Of a stretch of 64,000 nucleotides of DNA, positions 53,384 to 64,000 are shown in pieces; the first letter of the stretch is position 1, and each line of letters begins with the position of its first letter. Where the stretch lies: positions 170,885-234,884 of the forward strand of contig JAKOGI010001358.1 in the NCBI GenBank assembly GCA_029747015.1. Direction: 5' to 3'. The notes below the pieces were generated by a model. The model did no database searches and was not told the DNA's origin. It saw only the letters and a list, made by a program, of their open reading frames with translations. The stretch is from Carnegiea gigantea (Eukaryota > Streptophyta > Magnoliopsida > Caryophyllales > Cactaceae). Position numbers and translations under genes: made by a program.

Positions 53384-54436
53384 TGTAGGATTTTATTTTA
53401 AATTCCTTGTCAGTTTATGACAATTATTATATTTTCTTTTTGTCGATTACTTTTAATCCATATTTTTTGCTGAAGCGTGTTCACCTTATTTATATTATTG
53501 GCGTGTTCGGTAAAATTAACTGTTTTAGTAATGGTTAGCTGTTTTACTAGTTGTTAGCGGTTTTACTAGCGATTAGCTGTGACGCACTAGTGGTTAGTGG
53601 TTAGCAGTTCAACTAGCGATTTAAAATAAATGCATTTGGTAAAGGTAGCTTTTGAAATAGCAGATTTATATAAAATGACTAAAAAGGATACAATAAATAA
53701 AAGTTTTTAGTAAATCAAAAGAAGAATTTTGTAATTTGCAATGCAACTACTAGGTAGAGGTTCTTAAAAGCTACTTTCATTAGCTTTTAAAAAACACTAC
53801 ATAAACTTCTAACCATTACCTTATTCACTACTTTACCGAACACTTTAAGTAGTGATCCATACTATTTTGACCACTACAAACCACTAACCTCTACTTCAAC
53901 CTCTATTACCGAACACGCCCTATATGTTGTTCTTGGTATGCCTTTCAATATCCACATCCTTATTATTTGCTTCTGCTACAAATTTCTCTTAATTATTTTA
54001 ATTTTATTCTTAATAAGTGGTATTAGAGTCTGGTTGTTAGATCAAGTTTTCAAAACTAGGTTCAATCAGAACCTATTTGTGGATTTTTTTGTGGTCAATA
54101 TTGAGAAGTTTCCGCACAAGATCAAGTTTTGATATCCGTTTTACTGCAAAATAGTTTTTATTATTGGCCTTCGGAAATTCCCCCCCCCCCCTTTATAGTG
54201 GCATGCCTTCGCGGAATTTGATCCAATGGAGTTTGGTGAGTTTTGTCCCAAATTTCTTAGTTGATTTGTGAAAGATTATTATGTTTTCTTGTTGTGGATG
54301 ATTTTAATTCCAAATTTGGTGCTAGAGAGTTCACCTTGTTTATATGTTGTTCTCCTCACACCGCTCAAATAGCTACATTCTAATTATTTGCTTCCGCTGT
54401 AAATTTCGCGTAATGAATTTAATTTTGTTCCTAACA
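53384..54436 (+). mobile_element. TRIM (miniature copia-type LTR retrotransposon) with inserted MITE
   Basis: LTR1 is 53384-54015 and LTR2 54234-54436 (203 bp). LTR1 is 202 bp once the 422-bp MITE and one 8-bp duplication copy are removed. They align along their length, for example GTTCACCTTATTTATAT with GTTCACCTTGTTTATAT. After LTR1 the primer site TGGTATTAGAGTC (54018) matches the initiator tRNA-Met type. The 218-bp internal region has no ORF. A 5-bp target duplication AAAAG occurs at 53379-53383 and 54437-54441. The total without the MITE is about 623 bp, the TRIM size class. Confidence 0.86.
53499..53920. mobile_element. 422-bp MITE inside TRIM LTR1
   Basis: The ends are TGGCGTGTTCGGTAA and, inward from the right, GGGCGTGTTCGGTAA. 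Flanking 8-mers are TATATTAT (53491-53498) and TATATGTT (53921-53928). The uninterrupted partner LTR reads TTATATGTTGTTC at the same point, which proves the insertion site. The interior repeats GGTTAGCTGTTTTAC-type units. The 8-bp duplication suggests hAT mobilisation. Confidence 0.88.
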
Positions 54437-54441
54437 AAAAG

Positions 54442-55572
54442 GATAGATTGATCCCCCCAAAAAAAAATCTCCACTTGGTTAAACTAGAGTGGTTTTGTAC
54501 ATAATATCTTTATATTATAAACGTAAAAATGAATGAGGAGTTGAGAATTCAAGAAATAACAATCTAAGCATCCTCATTGAATCCCACCAATATTGCCTAT
54601 AAAAAAAATCCTGCCCACATTCAAAGCCTTTAGTTATTCTCATTAACTAACCCCATGTTTCACTCCCCGTAAAGTACTCTCCCCCAACCCCCTCTCTCTG
54701 TAATCTGTATCAAGATGCAGTTTTCACTCAAATTAATATAATTAGTTACCTCACGATGACTGCCATCAGTCAATCCCCACAAAATTGTAGTCCGTTTGGA
54801 TTCCTTCAATATCCCATGCATCTCTATAAATATGAACCCAAAAAAATTATCCTCTATTTCATCATGTGGCATATAAAGTTATCCTCAATTTCCAAAAACT
54901 AAATAATCAGCCATATACTTCCAAACCACGCATCCATAACATTTTCATACTCCCCTCTCAATTTTGCACAAGATGTCAAAAATGCACAACCTAAAATTTA
55001 TGGGTAGCACAATCTAGTTGCAGAAGCATGCAAAAAATTGAAGAAGAAAGGATGATAGAAAATGAGATCCCTTCTTAACTCTTTATGCGCCGGGCTCAAG
55101 AAAATTAATGCAAAAAATAGGCAAAGACATTGTAGGAGGCTGGGAGGTAGGTGGAGATTGTGTACTAATTTCGAAGTCTTTTTTTCTTGGAGACGAGTCC
55201 TGTATTTGGGTTGCAGGTTTCATTTATCATTACTGTATTAATCTACCATGCTTTTTTCTATTACTATCTCTCTTTTTTCTTTTTTCTTTTTTCTTTTAAA
55301 GTTAAGTGGAGGTGCAAGGTGCGTGCTGGTGACGAATGAGGAGAGATTGTGATGGCTTTCTGAATTTTTCTTTTCAAAATATAAATCATGTATTTTGCCT
55401 AATGTGATCATGTTTAGGTATTTCCTTTTCTTAATGAAACACAATTATATTTGAACTTTATTTCTTTGAAATTCATTAGCTATTGACCAGTTAAACTATT
55501 GCGAGTTGTAAAAAACAAAAGTCAGCCGATTTATCACCAATTATCAAATGAATATGTTATCCCTTAATTAAG

Positions 55573-55576
<4 letters not shown>
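54442..55576. other. AT-rich stretch within the Helitron candidate
   Basis: No gene or classified repeat is recognised. It has a short C/T tract at 55260-55300 and scattered homopolymers. Confidence 0.4.
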
Positions 55577-55612
<36 letters not shown>

Positions 55613-55714
55613 ATTATATATATATATAGATATATATATATATGTGTATGTGTGTGTGTGTGTGTGTGTGTGTCTATATATGTATATGTATATATGTATT
55701 GTGTGTGTGTGTGT

Positions 55715-55812
<98 letters not shown>

Positions 55813-55869
55813 TATATATATATGTATGTATGTGTGTGTATATATATATGTGTTGTGTGTGTGTATATA

Positions 55870-55939
<70 letters not shown>

Positions 55940-55960
55940 CATGTGTATGTGTGTGTGAGA
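55577..55960. repeat. (TA)n/(TG)n microsatellite, about 380 bp
   Basis: A compound dinucleotide array: TA blocks, two TG blocks near 55650 and 55700, a long TA block at 55725-55805, and a closing TATATG series. All open frames across it are composition artefacts. Confidence 0.95.
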
Positions 55961-57292
55961 AAAGCATGGGTTACGAATCTATGCTAAAAAAATAGGTTTT
56001 TAACATTGTTTTTACTCCTTATTGTTGTATGTGTAAGTCTCTTAAGTGTAAATATATTTTTTAATGCATGAATTCTTAGCCACTTAACTTATTTTTACAT
56101 TTCTTATTTAAAGATTGAAGTAGGAGAAGAAGGTCACAACTCTTGCATAGGAGGAGGTTAACTTATCAACCACAAATTTTGATGTTTTAATGTTATCCTG
56201 CTGGAACAATCCTAACAATTGCTATTTTGCTTATAGTGTATGTAAATATGTTTTCTTTTTTGGCATATTGTATAGTTCTCTTGTTAAAAAAAATATATAG
56301 TATATAGTCTTTGGAATCTATTTTAGATAGTGGGACTTTAAGATATTGATACCCAATAATTCTCTCTTCCTATCTATGTGCTGGTGAAAATACTGCTTTG
56401 TAGGCATGTAGATATGATTTTGGAATATAATTTTGTTATCTATAGAATTATACAGTTACTTAATGCATTTCTTAACTTTTGACAAAGAATGATATGTGAA
56501 GAGACTATGACGGCAATAAAGTACAACAATAATTGTTTCTCAACTCACAAGTCCATGTCTTTGTGGTAGGATTTGATAACTTAATCAACGATGCTTTAAA
56601 GAAAAGTGTAAGAATACAAATTACTTCCATGATTCACAATTTCATAAAAGATCTTTCTTATTTATTTGTTAGTTTTGTTAGTTAGAATTGATAAAACAAT
56701 TTTGTTTGTTCAATTTATTAATAATTATTTTTGTGATTATCTTTAATTTGTTTTACACTTTTTTTATTTGAATTGAGTGCTTTTTTAAATATGATTTTCA
56801 TATTTTATACAAATATTAAATTTTATTTAACTTTACTATTTAGACACTCATGCGTAAGTATGGGCACAAACTAGTATTCCAATAAGCAATATGGTCGATG
56901 TAGACTAAGAATTATATTTGCACCGAATCCGTTCCGAAAAAATGCAATGAACTTAAACTTGCTCGCATTTCTCTAAGTATATTATAGAGATCAAGAAGAA
57001 CATCCACTCAAAGAAAAAGAAAAAAGGAAACTATTCTAAACAAATTAACATAGATTACAAAGTGTTAAGTCCTTAGTTGAAAAGAATAAAAGAAATACTC
57101 CTAATTTAGATGACATAAAAGAGGATGTGAAACAAAATCCACAAGCTGGCTAAAGCCCTCTTTCTGAAGGAAACGTCTCTACTGTTCTTAGTTTTTTGGG
57201 TATTAGATTTGTCTGTGTATTGTGCACATGTCTGTCAGAATGTGTTGCTTTTTTGCCTCAACCAACCTCTTCAGCTACAAGTTGTTTTATTG
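55961..57292. other. AT-rich intergenic region
   Basis: It includes the 3' part of the Helitron candidate (to 56874) and then the presumed 3' flank of the GATL gene. No coding sequence is supported. Confidence 0.4.
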
Positions 57293-58348
57293 TCAGTCTT
57301 CCAACCATGTTCTTGATGAACGGTAAAGGTCATATGGTGCCCATAAATGATCCAGAGGACATGGCTTTCTAGAATCCAACCTTAGCCAAGGTTTCCCTTT
57401 CCCGCTCCAATGGAGGAGGCTAATGGGTCCAGGATGAAGGCTTCTACACTTGCCTTCAAAGTTGTCACCACCTAGCCCATGTTGGTTCCATCTGTGGTCG
57501 ACTGCTTTTATGTTTCCTGCAAAAATCAGTAAAAATGGTGGCAGAGATCCTAAATGATATATCCTCTTTTGTTTCTGTATAACCATCCACTCTTCCACTT
57601 TTTGTGTGTACCCTTGTTTCTTCCATTTGTTCACATCTAGGACCATCACCCCAGTGTTAAAATAACACGGCCGTCGCCTTTCAAATGTCTTTGATAACAC
57701 AGGATCTGACCAAAATGCATCTGAGAAGTAATTCGTGAAATTTGCATGGCAATATTCTGGTGCTGCCACCACTTTATCACCCAAATCGACCCCCCACAAC
57801 TTTGAAATATCGTCGACCACAATGATGTCTGAATCTAAGTAAATTACTCGATCAACATCGGAGGAAAGTATGTCTGCTAAATATATTCTTGCATAATTTA
57901 GGGGTTGGTCTAAAGCCTGTCTAATAGATTTTGATATCTTTCCACGTACCCTGTTCGAATCAAAACGATATATTTTGAATTTGAGGTACGGAAATGTAGA
58001 AGCTATGCTTTTAAATATCTCCGGTTCATGTCTAGCGGAAAGAAAATGAAAGACGAAATTCTCAGGGCATGTAGAATGTTGGAGGATGGATAAAACAGCT
58101 GCCATTGTTCCTCTAAGGTAGTTTGCATCAAGAGTCATGGATATATGGATCTTATCACCATCTCCCGACCCACATGTATCAGCATTAACAAAGGATGCAG
58201 CTTCTCGAAACATGAATGGGGCATCGATTGAGGGCCGCCTAACGATCCCAATACGTATCCCTGAGACGACGTTGAGGAGGAGGAAGAAGAGAATGAAAGA
58301 CAGGAGGCCAAGGAGTTGAAGATGGGAGGAAGAGCTCCATGAGGCCAT
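57293..58348 (-). CDS. GATL: galacturonosyltransferase-like protein (GT8, GATL family), 351 aa
   Basis: Intact single-exon gene for a family GT8 enzyme of the secretory pathway. The family is tied to pectin and xylan synthesis in the Golgi/ER; the exact reaction here is not shown by sequence. A hydrophobic N-terminal segment (residues 10-28, [19 protein letters not shown]) is a signal anchor or signal peptide, and there is no long stem, as usual for GATLs. [20 protein letters not shown] starts the catalytic fold. [11 protein letters not shown] carries the metal-binding DxD (D172, D174). [23 protein letters not shown] and HWSGKGKPW (313-321) are donor/acceptor-site motifs of GT8. Length fits the usual 340-390 aa. 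The start is the ATG at 58348; the frame is open upstream but without ATG. Lack of introns is typical. I cannot say which GATL paralogue it is. Confidence 0.95.
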   Translation of the reverse strand: MASWSSSSHLQLLGLLSFILFFLLLNVVSGIRIGIVRRPSIDAPFMFREAASFVNADTCGSGDGDKIHISMTLDANYLRGTMAAVLSILQHSTCPENFVFHFLSARHEPEIFKSIASTFPYLKFKIYRFDSNRVRGKISKSIRQALDQPLNYARIYLADILSSDVDRVIYLDSDIIVVDDISKLWGVDLGDKVVAAPEYCHANFTNYFSDAFWSDPVLSKTFERRRPCYFNTGVMVLDVNKWKKQGYTQKVEEWMVIQKQKRIYHLGSLPPFLLIFAGNIKAVDHRWNQHGLGGDNFEGKCRSLHPGPISLLHWSGKGKPWLRLDSRKPCPLDHLWAPYDLYRSSRTWLED

Positions 58349-59310
58349 CCTGTCAATTGTAGAGCTTCTAACAGTACTACTTAGGAGGTGTTGACAACAT
58401 GAAGACAAGAGAAAATCAATGAAGGAAGAATGAAGGAATTGTCGGCACTCATTACATGGTATACTTTTGAGGAGGGCAAACGAGGATAATCTGTCAAAAT
58501 GATTTTTTTAGAAAAATACTACAGTTTTGAGCCCCTATAATCTAGCATTCCTAGGTTCACAAAATTTAGGGGTGTGTGGTGTTTGTATCCCCTAAATTAG
58601 GAATTGGAGGAAGTCACTCTTGTGAGATTAAAAGCTCATTGTTGCCAAGAACAAAGGCAGGATTTCAAAAAATGAGGAAGGTGAAATTACTCACATTTTT
58701 CCTCGGTAACACATCCAAAACTCAACAAATGATAAGTATATTTATAAATTTGCTTTTGACTTACAGAATTTTGGATTGAAATGAGGGGATAAACAAAAGA
58801 AAGAGGGAAATAATTTCTATATGTGATGCCAGCTTAATTGCTCAACCTATATTCATGTTCTAAATAGTTTAAGTGCATTTTATGCGCGCACACCCCTTAC
58901 ATGTATGTATGGAAGTGTGTATGTGTATATGTCTGTGTGTGTATATATAAAGAGACGATATATTGATATTATAGTATAAATGATGTACTATTATGAAGTG
59001 AATTATTTATTTCTTTTGTGGATAATTGGTTACTTGACTAGCAATATAATTAATAGTTTATATGAGATATATTTGAATCTTGAAATCCCACTTAATCAAC
59101 CCTTTTAATTACTTCTCTTCATTAAAAAAAAAAAACTTGTTAGTTGGATTTCAATATTAATTGAAACCAAAACTTAAAAAATAAGAATAATTTTTCGTAA
59201 AGCTACAAATAAATTTAACGAAGCAGTAAAATTAGGATAGTTTAAAGCAATGAAAAGAATTAATGTGCAAGTATCTCTTATTTTGCCACCTTTGATATTT
59301 GTCTGGTGAT
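58349..59310. other. upstream region of the GATL gene
   Basis: The leader and promoter of the minus-strand GATL gene should lie here. No convincing TATA box stands out; GTATACCATG near 58460 on the minus strand is a weak candidate. The rest is AT-rich with short TG repeats near 58915-58950. Confidence 0.35.
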
Positions 59311-60062
59311 TAAGGATGGTAGTATAATCCAAATTCAATGTAAATTCCATCCGATTTTGAGGCTATATTATCCAACTCGAATCTAATAAAAAATAATCCT
59401 ATTCGAATCCAATAAAAATTATCCGAATCCGACTGTGATCCGGTCGAATTTAAAGGAGGGTCCAGTCGATCCAATTAACATTCGATCGAATATGTTTTTT
59501 TTAATAATTTCAACTCTTTTTTTTTGAGATAGAAAAATCTTAATATCATAACCCTAAGAAACCCACATAAAGTCTGCACTCGATGAACAGTACACTCTTC
59601 TTTGTTAATTAATTTCTTTTTTTCTCCTGATCTTCTCATTCTCTCCTCTTTGTCAATCAAAGTTATATTTTTTTATTTCCTTTCAGTTGTTGTACTGCTA
59701 TATATCCCTTTCACTCTAAAGTGAATTTGCATTCTCTTTTTTCAACACATTTTTACTTGAACATATTGAAATGTTTAATGTGAAAAGTTATTTGACATTA
59801 GATAAGTGTTTTAACATTGCAGTTACAAGTGTGTAAGAAAAAGGTTGGAAATAAAAGATTATGCAAATATTGAATTAAAAAGTATAATCAGATTATATCA
59901 GATTATATTTGAATCCAATCCGATCCGAAACCTATTTGAATTCGATTTAATATTTGATCTGAAGGAGTTGGATTTGGATTGAATTTTCAAATCTGATTAT
60001 TAATTGGATCGGATTTGAATTTCTATACATTCGAATCCGAATCCGACCTATTATCATCCATA
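59311..60062. mobile_element. 752-bp hAT-type MITE upstream of GATL
   Basis: The left end TAAGGATGGTAGTA pairs with TATGGATGATAATA read inward from the right. A perfect 8-bp target duplication CTGGTGAT lies at 59303-59310 and 60063-60070. Near both ends are repeated TCCGAATCC/CGAATCC words. The interior is AT-rich without a gene. Confidence 0.87.
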
Positions 60063-60406
60063 CTGGTGATATCACCTCATTTCATCTGAATACAAGTATA
60101 CAACCATTTTTTTTCCATCTTCTAATCCACCACAAAGCCATTAAAATGATAACATAATAGTGACTGAATTTCTCTCTAAAAAATTTCTACTAGACCTTGG
60201 TGTAAATAATAATGGGAGTATTAGCCCAGCGTGAGTTTCTCTCTAGTGATGTCACCTCGCTTCATTGGAGTACAAGTATACCACATTATTTTTTCATGTT
60301 CTAATCCATCACAAAACCGTACAAAAATGATTACACAATATCAACTGAATTTCTTTCTAGAAACTTCCACCAAACCCTATTGCAAATACTGATAATAGTA
60401 TTGCCC
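60063..60406 (+). repeat. tandem duplication, two copies of about 165 bp
   Basis: 60063-60227 and 60243-60406 align throughout, for example CTGGTGATATCACCTC with CTAGTGATGTCACCTC, and end in TATTAGCCC/TATTGCCC. A 15-bp spacer separates them. They differ at many positions, so the duplication is old. The first copy begins exactly at the right target duplication of the MITE. Confidence 0.82.
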
Positions 60407-61234
60407 AAACTTGAAAAATTCAATTGTAACTCGTTATATTTTGAACCTAAATAGGTGAAAGAAATGGGTTTTAATTGGGCATAGGTATATGTATGGGTGT
60501 GCGTATTATTCTTGAAAATAGGTATTGATATTAAATTTGAAAACCTTTACCCAATTTGCTAATAAGGAATCCCAAAAAAAAAAAAAAAAAAGATTGACTA
60601 ATTCAAATAGTAGACAAGAAATCCCAATGGCCTAACATTTATAATTGTTCTTGTACATGTTAGATGTTAGCCTTGGAATTTCTATTTGTTCATCAATCAT
60701 CACGTTTAGTGTAATAATATTTTACTTGTAATAAAACTTTGGTCTTGGATATCAGTTTATGTTTATGTAGAGATGAAATATTGAGTGTTGTGCCTAACAT
60801 TTTAACTGTCGTAAATCTTTTTAGGCATGTCTATAGTTAATGTCGCTAGAAATCGATCATTAAATATAGCATATACCAAATATGCATTAAATATGGGTGA
60901 CACTTTGCACTCTCTATATGTATTCGTATGGAAGCCATAAACTCAAGAAAAGAAAACCCAATGATTATCTGTATTGCTTTTTAAAACTCAATGAATATGG
61001 ATGCCAGCGTGGGTGCCACTTTCAAAATGGATATATGTGCAATATTACTCAGTCTGGCCCACAATCATCCCTAATTGTAAGCCTTTTCTCAAGTTGATCT
61101 TGATTACATGCGATCCATTATAAAACATTTGTAACATTTTTGTTTGATGAATCTTGTAATTATCCTTTGTAAAATCCTAATTCCTACTATAGATATACAC
61201 TCAGGTACCCAACTTAAAGTAAGTCACCTCACAA
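60407..61234. other. AT-rich intergenic region
   Basis: No gene recognised. 61140-61200 resembles 61870-61930 (both contain a GTAATTATCCT/ATAATTATCCT segment followed by AAA-CCTAAT text). These may be pieces of a repeat flanking the copia remnant. Confidence 0.4.
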
Positions 61235-61930
61235 CCTCACCAATGACTAGACTTGACATTGCTTGTGTCAAACGTGTAGTTTCTCATTTTGTCGATGCTC
61301 CTTGAAATTTTCAACTACATATTGTCAAGGAAATTTAGAAATATCATACAGTAATGTTGATCATGGTCTTTTCTTTGAAACTAACGACAAGTTGAACCTC
61401 ATGGTGTGCTTTTTTTTTTATTTTGAAGCTAATTGGATTGGTTGTCCACATAGTTGTTATTTCACTATTGACAAAACAACCTACTGTCTTTCCATTCATC
61501 TACCAAGGCTGAGTGTACACTTATCTGTGTACACTATTGATGAAGTTCAATGGCTTCGACACCTCCTAGACCGGAGCATATTTGCTCATGTCCTTATTTG
61601 ACTATTTTGTGGTAATGACTCCACCATTTATCTTGGTGTTAGTCCAATATTTCATAATCGTAGCGAACACATTAAGCTAGATGATCATTTTGGGCGTGAG
61701 ATGGTAGGATGTTGGTGCTACAAGTTTGATTCAATCTTACGCATCTCAAGTGGCTGCTATTATAATCAAAGGACTTCCATCATAGACATATACAAAATTT
61801 AGGGTCAATCTGTATGGTATTCCAACCATTTTAGATTGAGGGGTGTAATAGTGTATTTATGTATATGTAACATATTTGTTTAATGGACCTCATAATTATC
61901 CTCTATAAAACCTAATCATATGCCAAATGT
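61235..61930 (+). pseudogene. Ty1/copia RT-RNase H remnant
   Basis: TRLDIACVKRVVSHFVDAP matches the copia segment after the RT palm. Next come a relic RNase H entry (ANWIGCPHSCYFTIDKTTYC), VYTIDEVQWLRHLLDRS, then NDSTIYLGVSPIFHNRSEHI with KLDDHFGREMV. The last is the conserved end of copia pol (NP-FH-R-KHIE-D-HF-RE). A deletion and several stops and frame changes break it. LTR-like text may follow at 61840-61930. Confidence 0.8.
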
Positions 61931-62839
61931 ATATCCAAGTAGTTTGTTTTATTACCTGGCAAGAATGCACACAACAACCTATGACAATATTATCTGCAAC
62001 TCGAAACAAAGATCCTTTGATACGGGCTAACCAGAAAAAGCAAGCATGGCTCCAACAAATCCATAAACGTCTTTGTCACAAGTGTTTTTTTTCATTTGTT
62101 ATGACAAAGTTCAAGGACAAATGAAAAAGTTAGACATTTCTTCACACAAGAATGTGTCCAACTATATCATCAACTAAAATAGACTGTAGGTGAAGAGAAA
62201 ACAAAACTTTGTAGAAAAGAATGTAATATGATTTAGACAAAATCAGAAAGTCAGAGAACTATCACGTTTGTTTGAATGTAGATGTGACAAAACTTAACTT
62301 TGATACCGTGGCCTAGCCAACTGTGGATATCATGGGTGACAGAAAATAATTGCCTAGGAATCTTAATGTGCTTTTTCATTGCTTGGATGAATACTTTGTT
62401 GTCACCTTTGATGACCGTTTTAGTAAACCCTACATCAACTGTTGCTTGTCAATCTTGGAGCGCTCTTGCTTTAGCCGCTAAAATAGGTATTTTCCATAGA
62501 AGCTGCTCATGTCTTGATTAATTTTCTGGTCTAATGACAAATTGTATAACACCTACAGCTGAATGTTTGTGAGAGATGTGTCAATGTTTATTTTGACATG
62601 TCCTAGGGGAGATCAAGTTGTTTAGGGTGGGAGAGGGGGAGGGATCCCTGTCACCAAAGACCCTAATTGACAAACACTTCTAGATTCTCCATTTTGTACT
62701 ATTTGTTTTGCATATTAAGGGACCAATATTAGTTGTTGGTTTGATAATTTGTGTTATAACATTAATCTTATAGAATGTTGTGATCTAGATATTGTAACTA
62801 TATCAGAATCACATACTAAGGTTTTTCAATTTATCACTC
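61931..62839. other. unassigned stretch
   Basis: No credible gene. Several short open frames exist without recognisable motifs. Confidence 0.35.
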
Positions 62840-63970
62840 CTGACAAAGGACAGAATGTCCCTCAACTCATGTAATTTCTTCCCAATAATTTATTCCAACG
62901 AGTTATAGCTATAACAATCCCTATTATAGAATACATGACACTTTCTATTTGGGGTTTATAGTTAGTGGTGACTTCACTACCAAATCCAGCACTTGAGCTC
63001 ATGATAACACCTCTATTCACTAACCTTCTTGAGAGTTGAACGGATTGGGTACTGGATGTTAGACCTAAGTAAAAGTCTTTTTTATGGCATCTATGTCATA
63101 ATATGCTCCCATCTAGGGGCATTCATCTTTGTAGAGGTGTTCAATCAGGCCTAATTTATCCACCGTGTCTAGAAAATATTGAAGAAACTGATCATATTTT
63201 TAAAATTCATCATATAACAAGTAACATCTTTTTCCAATCCTACCTATTCAGTACCAAAAGATTTGCAATCGATTTTCCTACAAAAATTACCATACTTTCT
63301 AAGACAGCTCTAACTTTATCGATTATTTGGAAAAGTAGGAATGTTGGCATATTCGAAATTAGATTCTATCACATTTGGGTTCATGCTATGTGCTAACCGC
63401 AATTGGGCTGACTAGAAATCCCGCACATGCCATGCGACCTATTTACCCACTCCTCCATCATTTTTACCATCCGACACACCCTTTCCAATACCTATTGATA
63501 AGGTTGTCACCAGGTGGATATACTAAACTCAACTTTGTTGGTTCCAAATCATCATCAGAGGCAACAACAAGTTTGTTCTCAACAATTATATAGGCAGTTT
63601 CACCAAGGCAAGCACCAGATTTCTCGAACAGGCACCTATTCCAGTAGCAGAAGCTATGACTATGTGTGATGATATGAAAGAAGCCTAGGGATGCACCCAA
63701 ACGCATGGTAAATTCAAACACCAATCCAAGATGTTCAAGCAATGCCACCTAACTTTATGTAATTTACCCATATTTATCCTGAGGCTAATATGGCGGTAGA
63801 CTTAGTGGCCAAGCATAGTTATTTATCTATAAAATATTGTGTATTTCTCTCCTCTTCTTCATAGGGATTTTCTTTTGATTCTTATTGATAATAGTTTAGT
63901 AGAACTCTTGCAAGAATGCTTGTCTAAATCTCTTTGTACTTATCAACTTCAAAGGTTAAAAAAAAATCTT
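62840..63970 (+). pseudogene. 3' part of an L1-type LINE with RNase H domain
   Basis: It carries a degenerate pre-zinc segment (62880-63000) and the zinc-ribbon RVT region: LCHNMLPSRGIHLCRGVQSG, then PPCLENIEETDHIF near 63085-63200, and IIWKSRNVGIFE near 63330. A plant-type RNase H tail follows in shifting frames: GGYTKLNFVGSKSS, RFLEQAPIPVAEAMTMCDD, and near 63778 EANMAVDLVAKHSYLS. An A-run at 63958-63967 may be the element's end. Endonuclease and most of RT are absent. Confidence 0.78.
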
Positions 63971-64000
63971 ATTCCTGACAACTCAGTTGTTTCTTTCTTC

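Larger units (their letters stand above)
52552..56874 (+). mobile_element. Helitron candidate (non-autonomous)
   Basis: The 5' end TCTATATAACTATATATAAA, followed by TTGAGTAACTTCATACATTT, looks like a plant Helitron start. The 3' end has a short imperfect hairpin (CTCATGC/GTATGGG, about 56848-56864) and then CTAG at 56871-56874. Host bases are A before and T after, the expected A|T insertion. No target duplication is expected and no Rep/helicase is seen. It encloses a TRIM, a microsatellite and much AT-rich text. Both ends could belong to separate elements, so the full span is inference. Confidence 0.5.

Noticed and set aside
53384..54436. Cassandra-type TRIM carrying a 5S rRNA-like promoter
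   Set aside because: I looked for a 5S-like internal promoter in both LTRs and found none, so this is left as a generic TRIM.
55577..55960. Possible satellite or CRISPR-like array
   Set aside because: It is a simple compound dinucleotide repeat without spacers.
58349..58408. 20-residue N-terminal extension of the GATL protein
   Set aside because: It would start on TTG. The first ATG in frame is at 58348 and gives the family's usual length with the hydrophobic segment at the N-terminus.

Overview
The window is nuclear DNA of a flowering plant, most likely a eudicot. This rests on AT-rich sequence, GT-AG introns, Athila/Tat-type Ty3/gypsy elements, plant L1 and RTE LINEs, many hAT-type miniature elements, and two plant-type genes. 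I cannot name the species. No rRNA, tRNA, CRISPR array or prokaryotic feature was seen.

Layout. 1-10255 is most of one Ty3/gypsy element: a left LTR cut by the window edge, a tRNA-Asp-type primer site, decayed gag, protease, RT, RNase H and integrase, a polypurine tract and a full 3' LTR. 10256-15605 is a second, older, more decayed relative that breaks off inside RNase H. 15606-16329 is the AT-rich upstream region of the main gene, with a (TA)n array between two 28-bp direct repeats.

16330-50087 (+) is one gene for an F-box/LRR protein, recognised as an FBL4-type protein. I rebuilt eight exons that join with matching phases into 1830 nt (609 aa). About 95% of the gene is intron. Intron 5 alone is 17.6 kb. 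The introns hold hAT-type miniature elements, a hAT transposase pseudogene that is itself interrupted by a 1.95-kb hAT-type element, RTE LINEs (all antisense to the gene) and L1 LINEs (sense).

50088-57292 is intergenic. A Helitron candidate (52552-56874) encloses a miniature LTR element (TRIM, 53384-54436), whose first LTR carries a 422-bp inverted-repeat element. The second LTR preserves the uninterrupted site. 57293-58348 (-) is an intact intronless GATL glycosyltransferase gene. 58349-64000 holds another hAT-type miniature element, a tandem duplication, a copia remnant and the 3' end of an L1 element.

The two intact genes have unrelated roles (SCF ubiquitin-ligase substrate recognition and cell-wall polysaccharide synthesis). 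I found no new multi-gene system. What stands out is a readable layered history of insertions, several with target-site duplications visible at base level, around and inside a gene that still encodes a complete protein.
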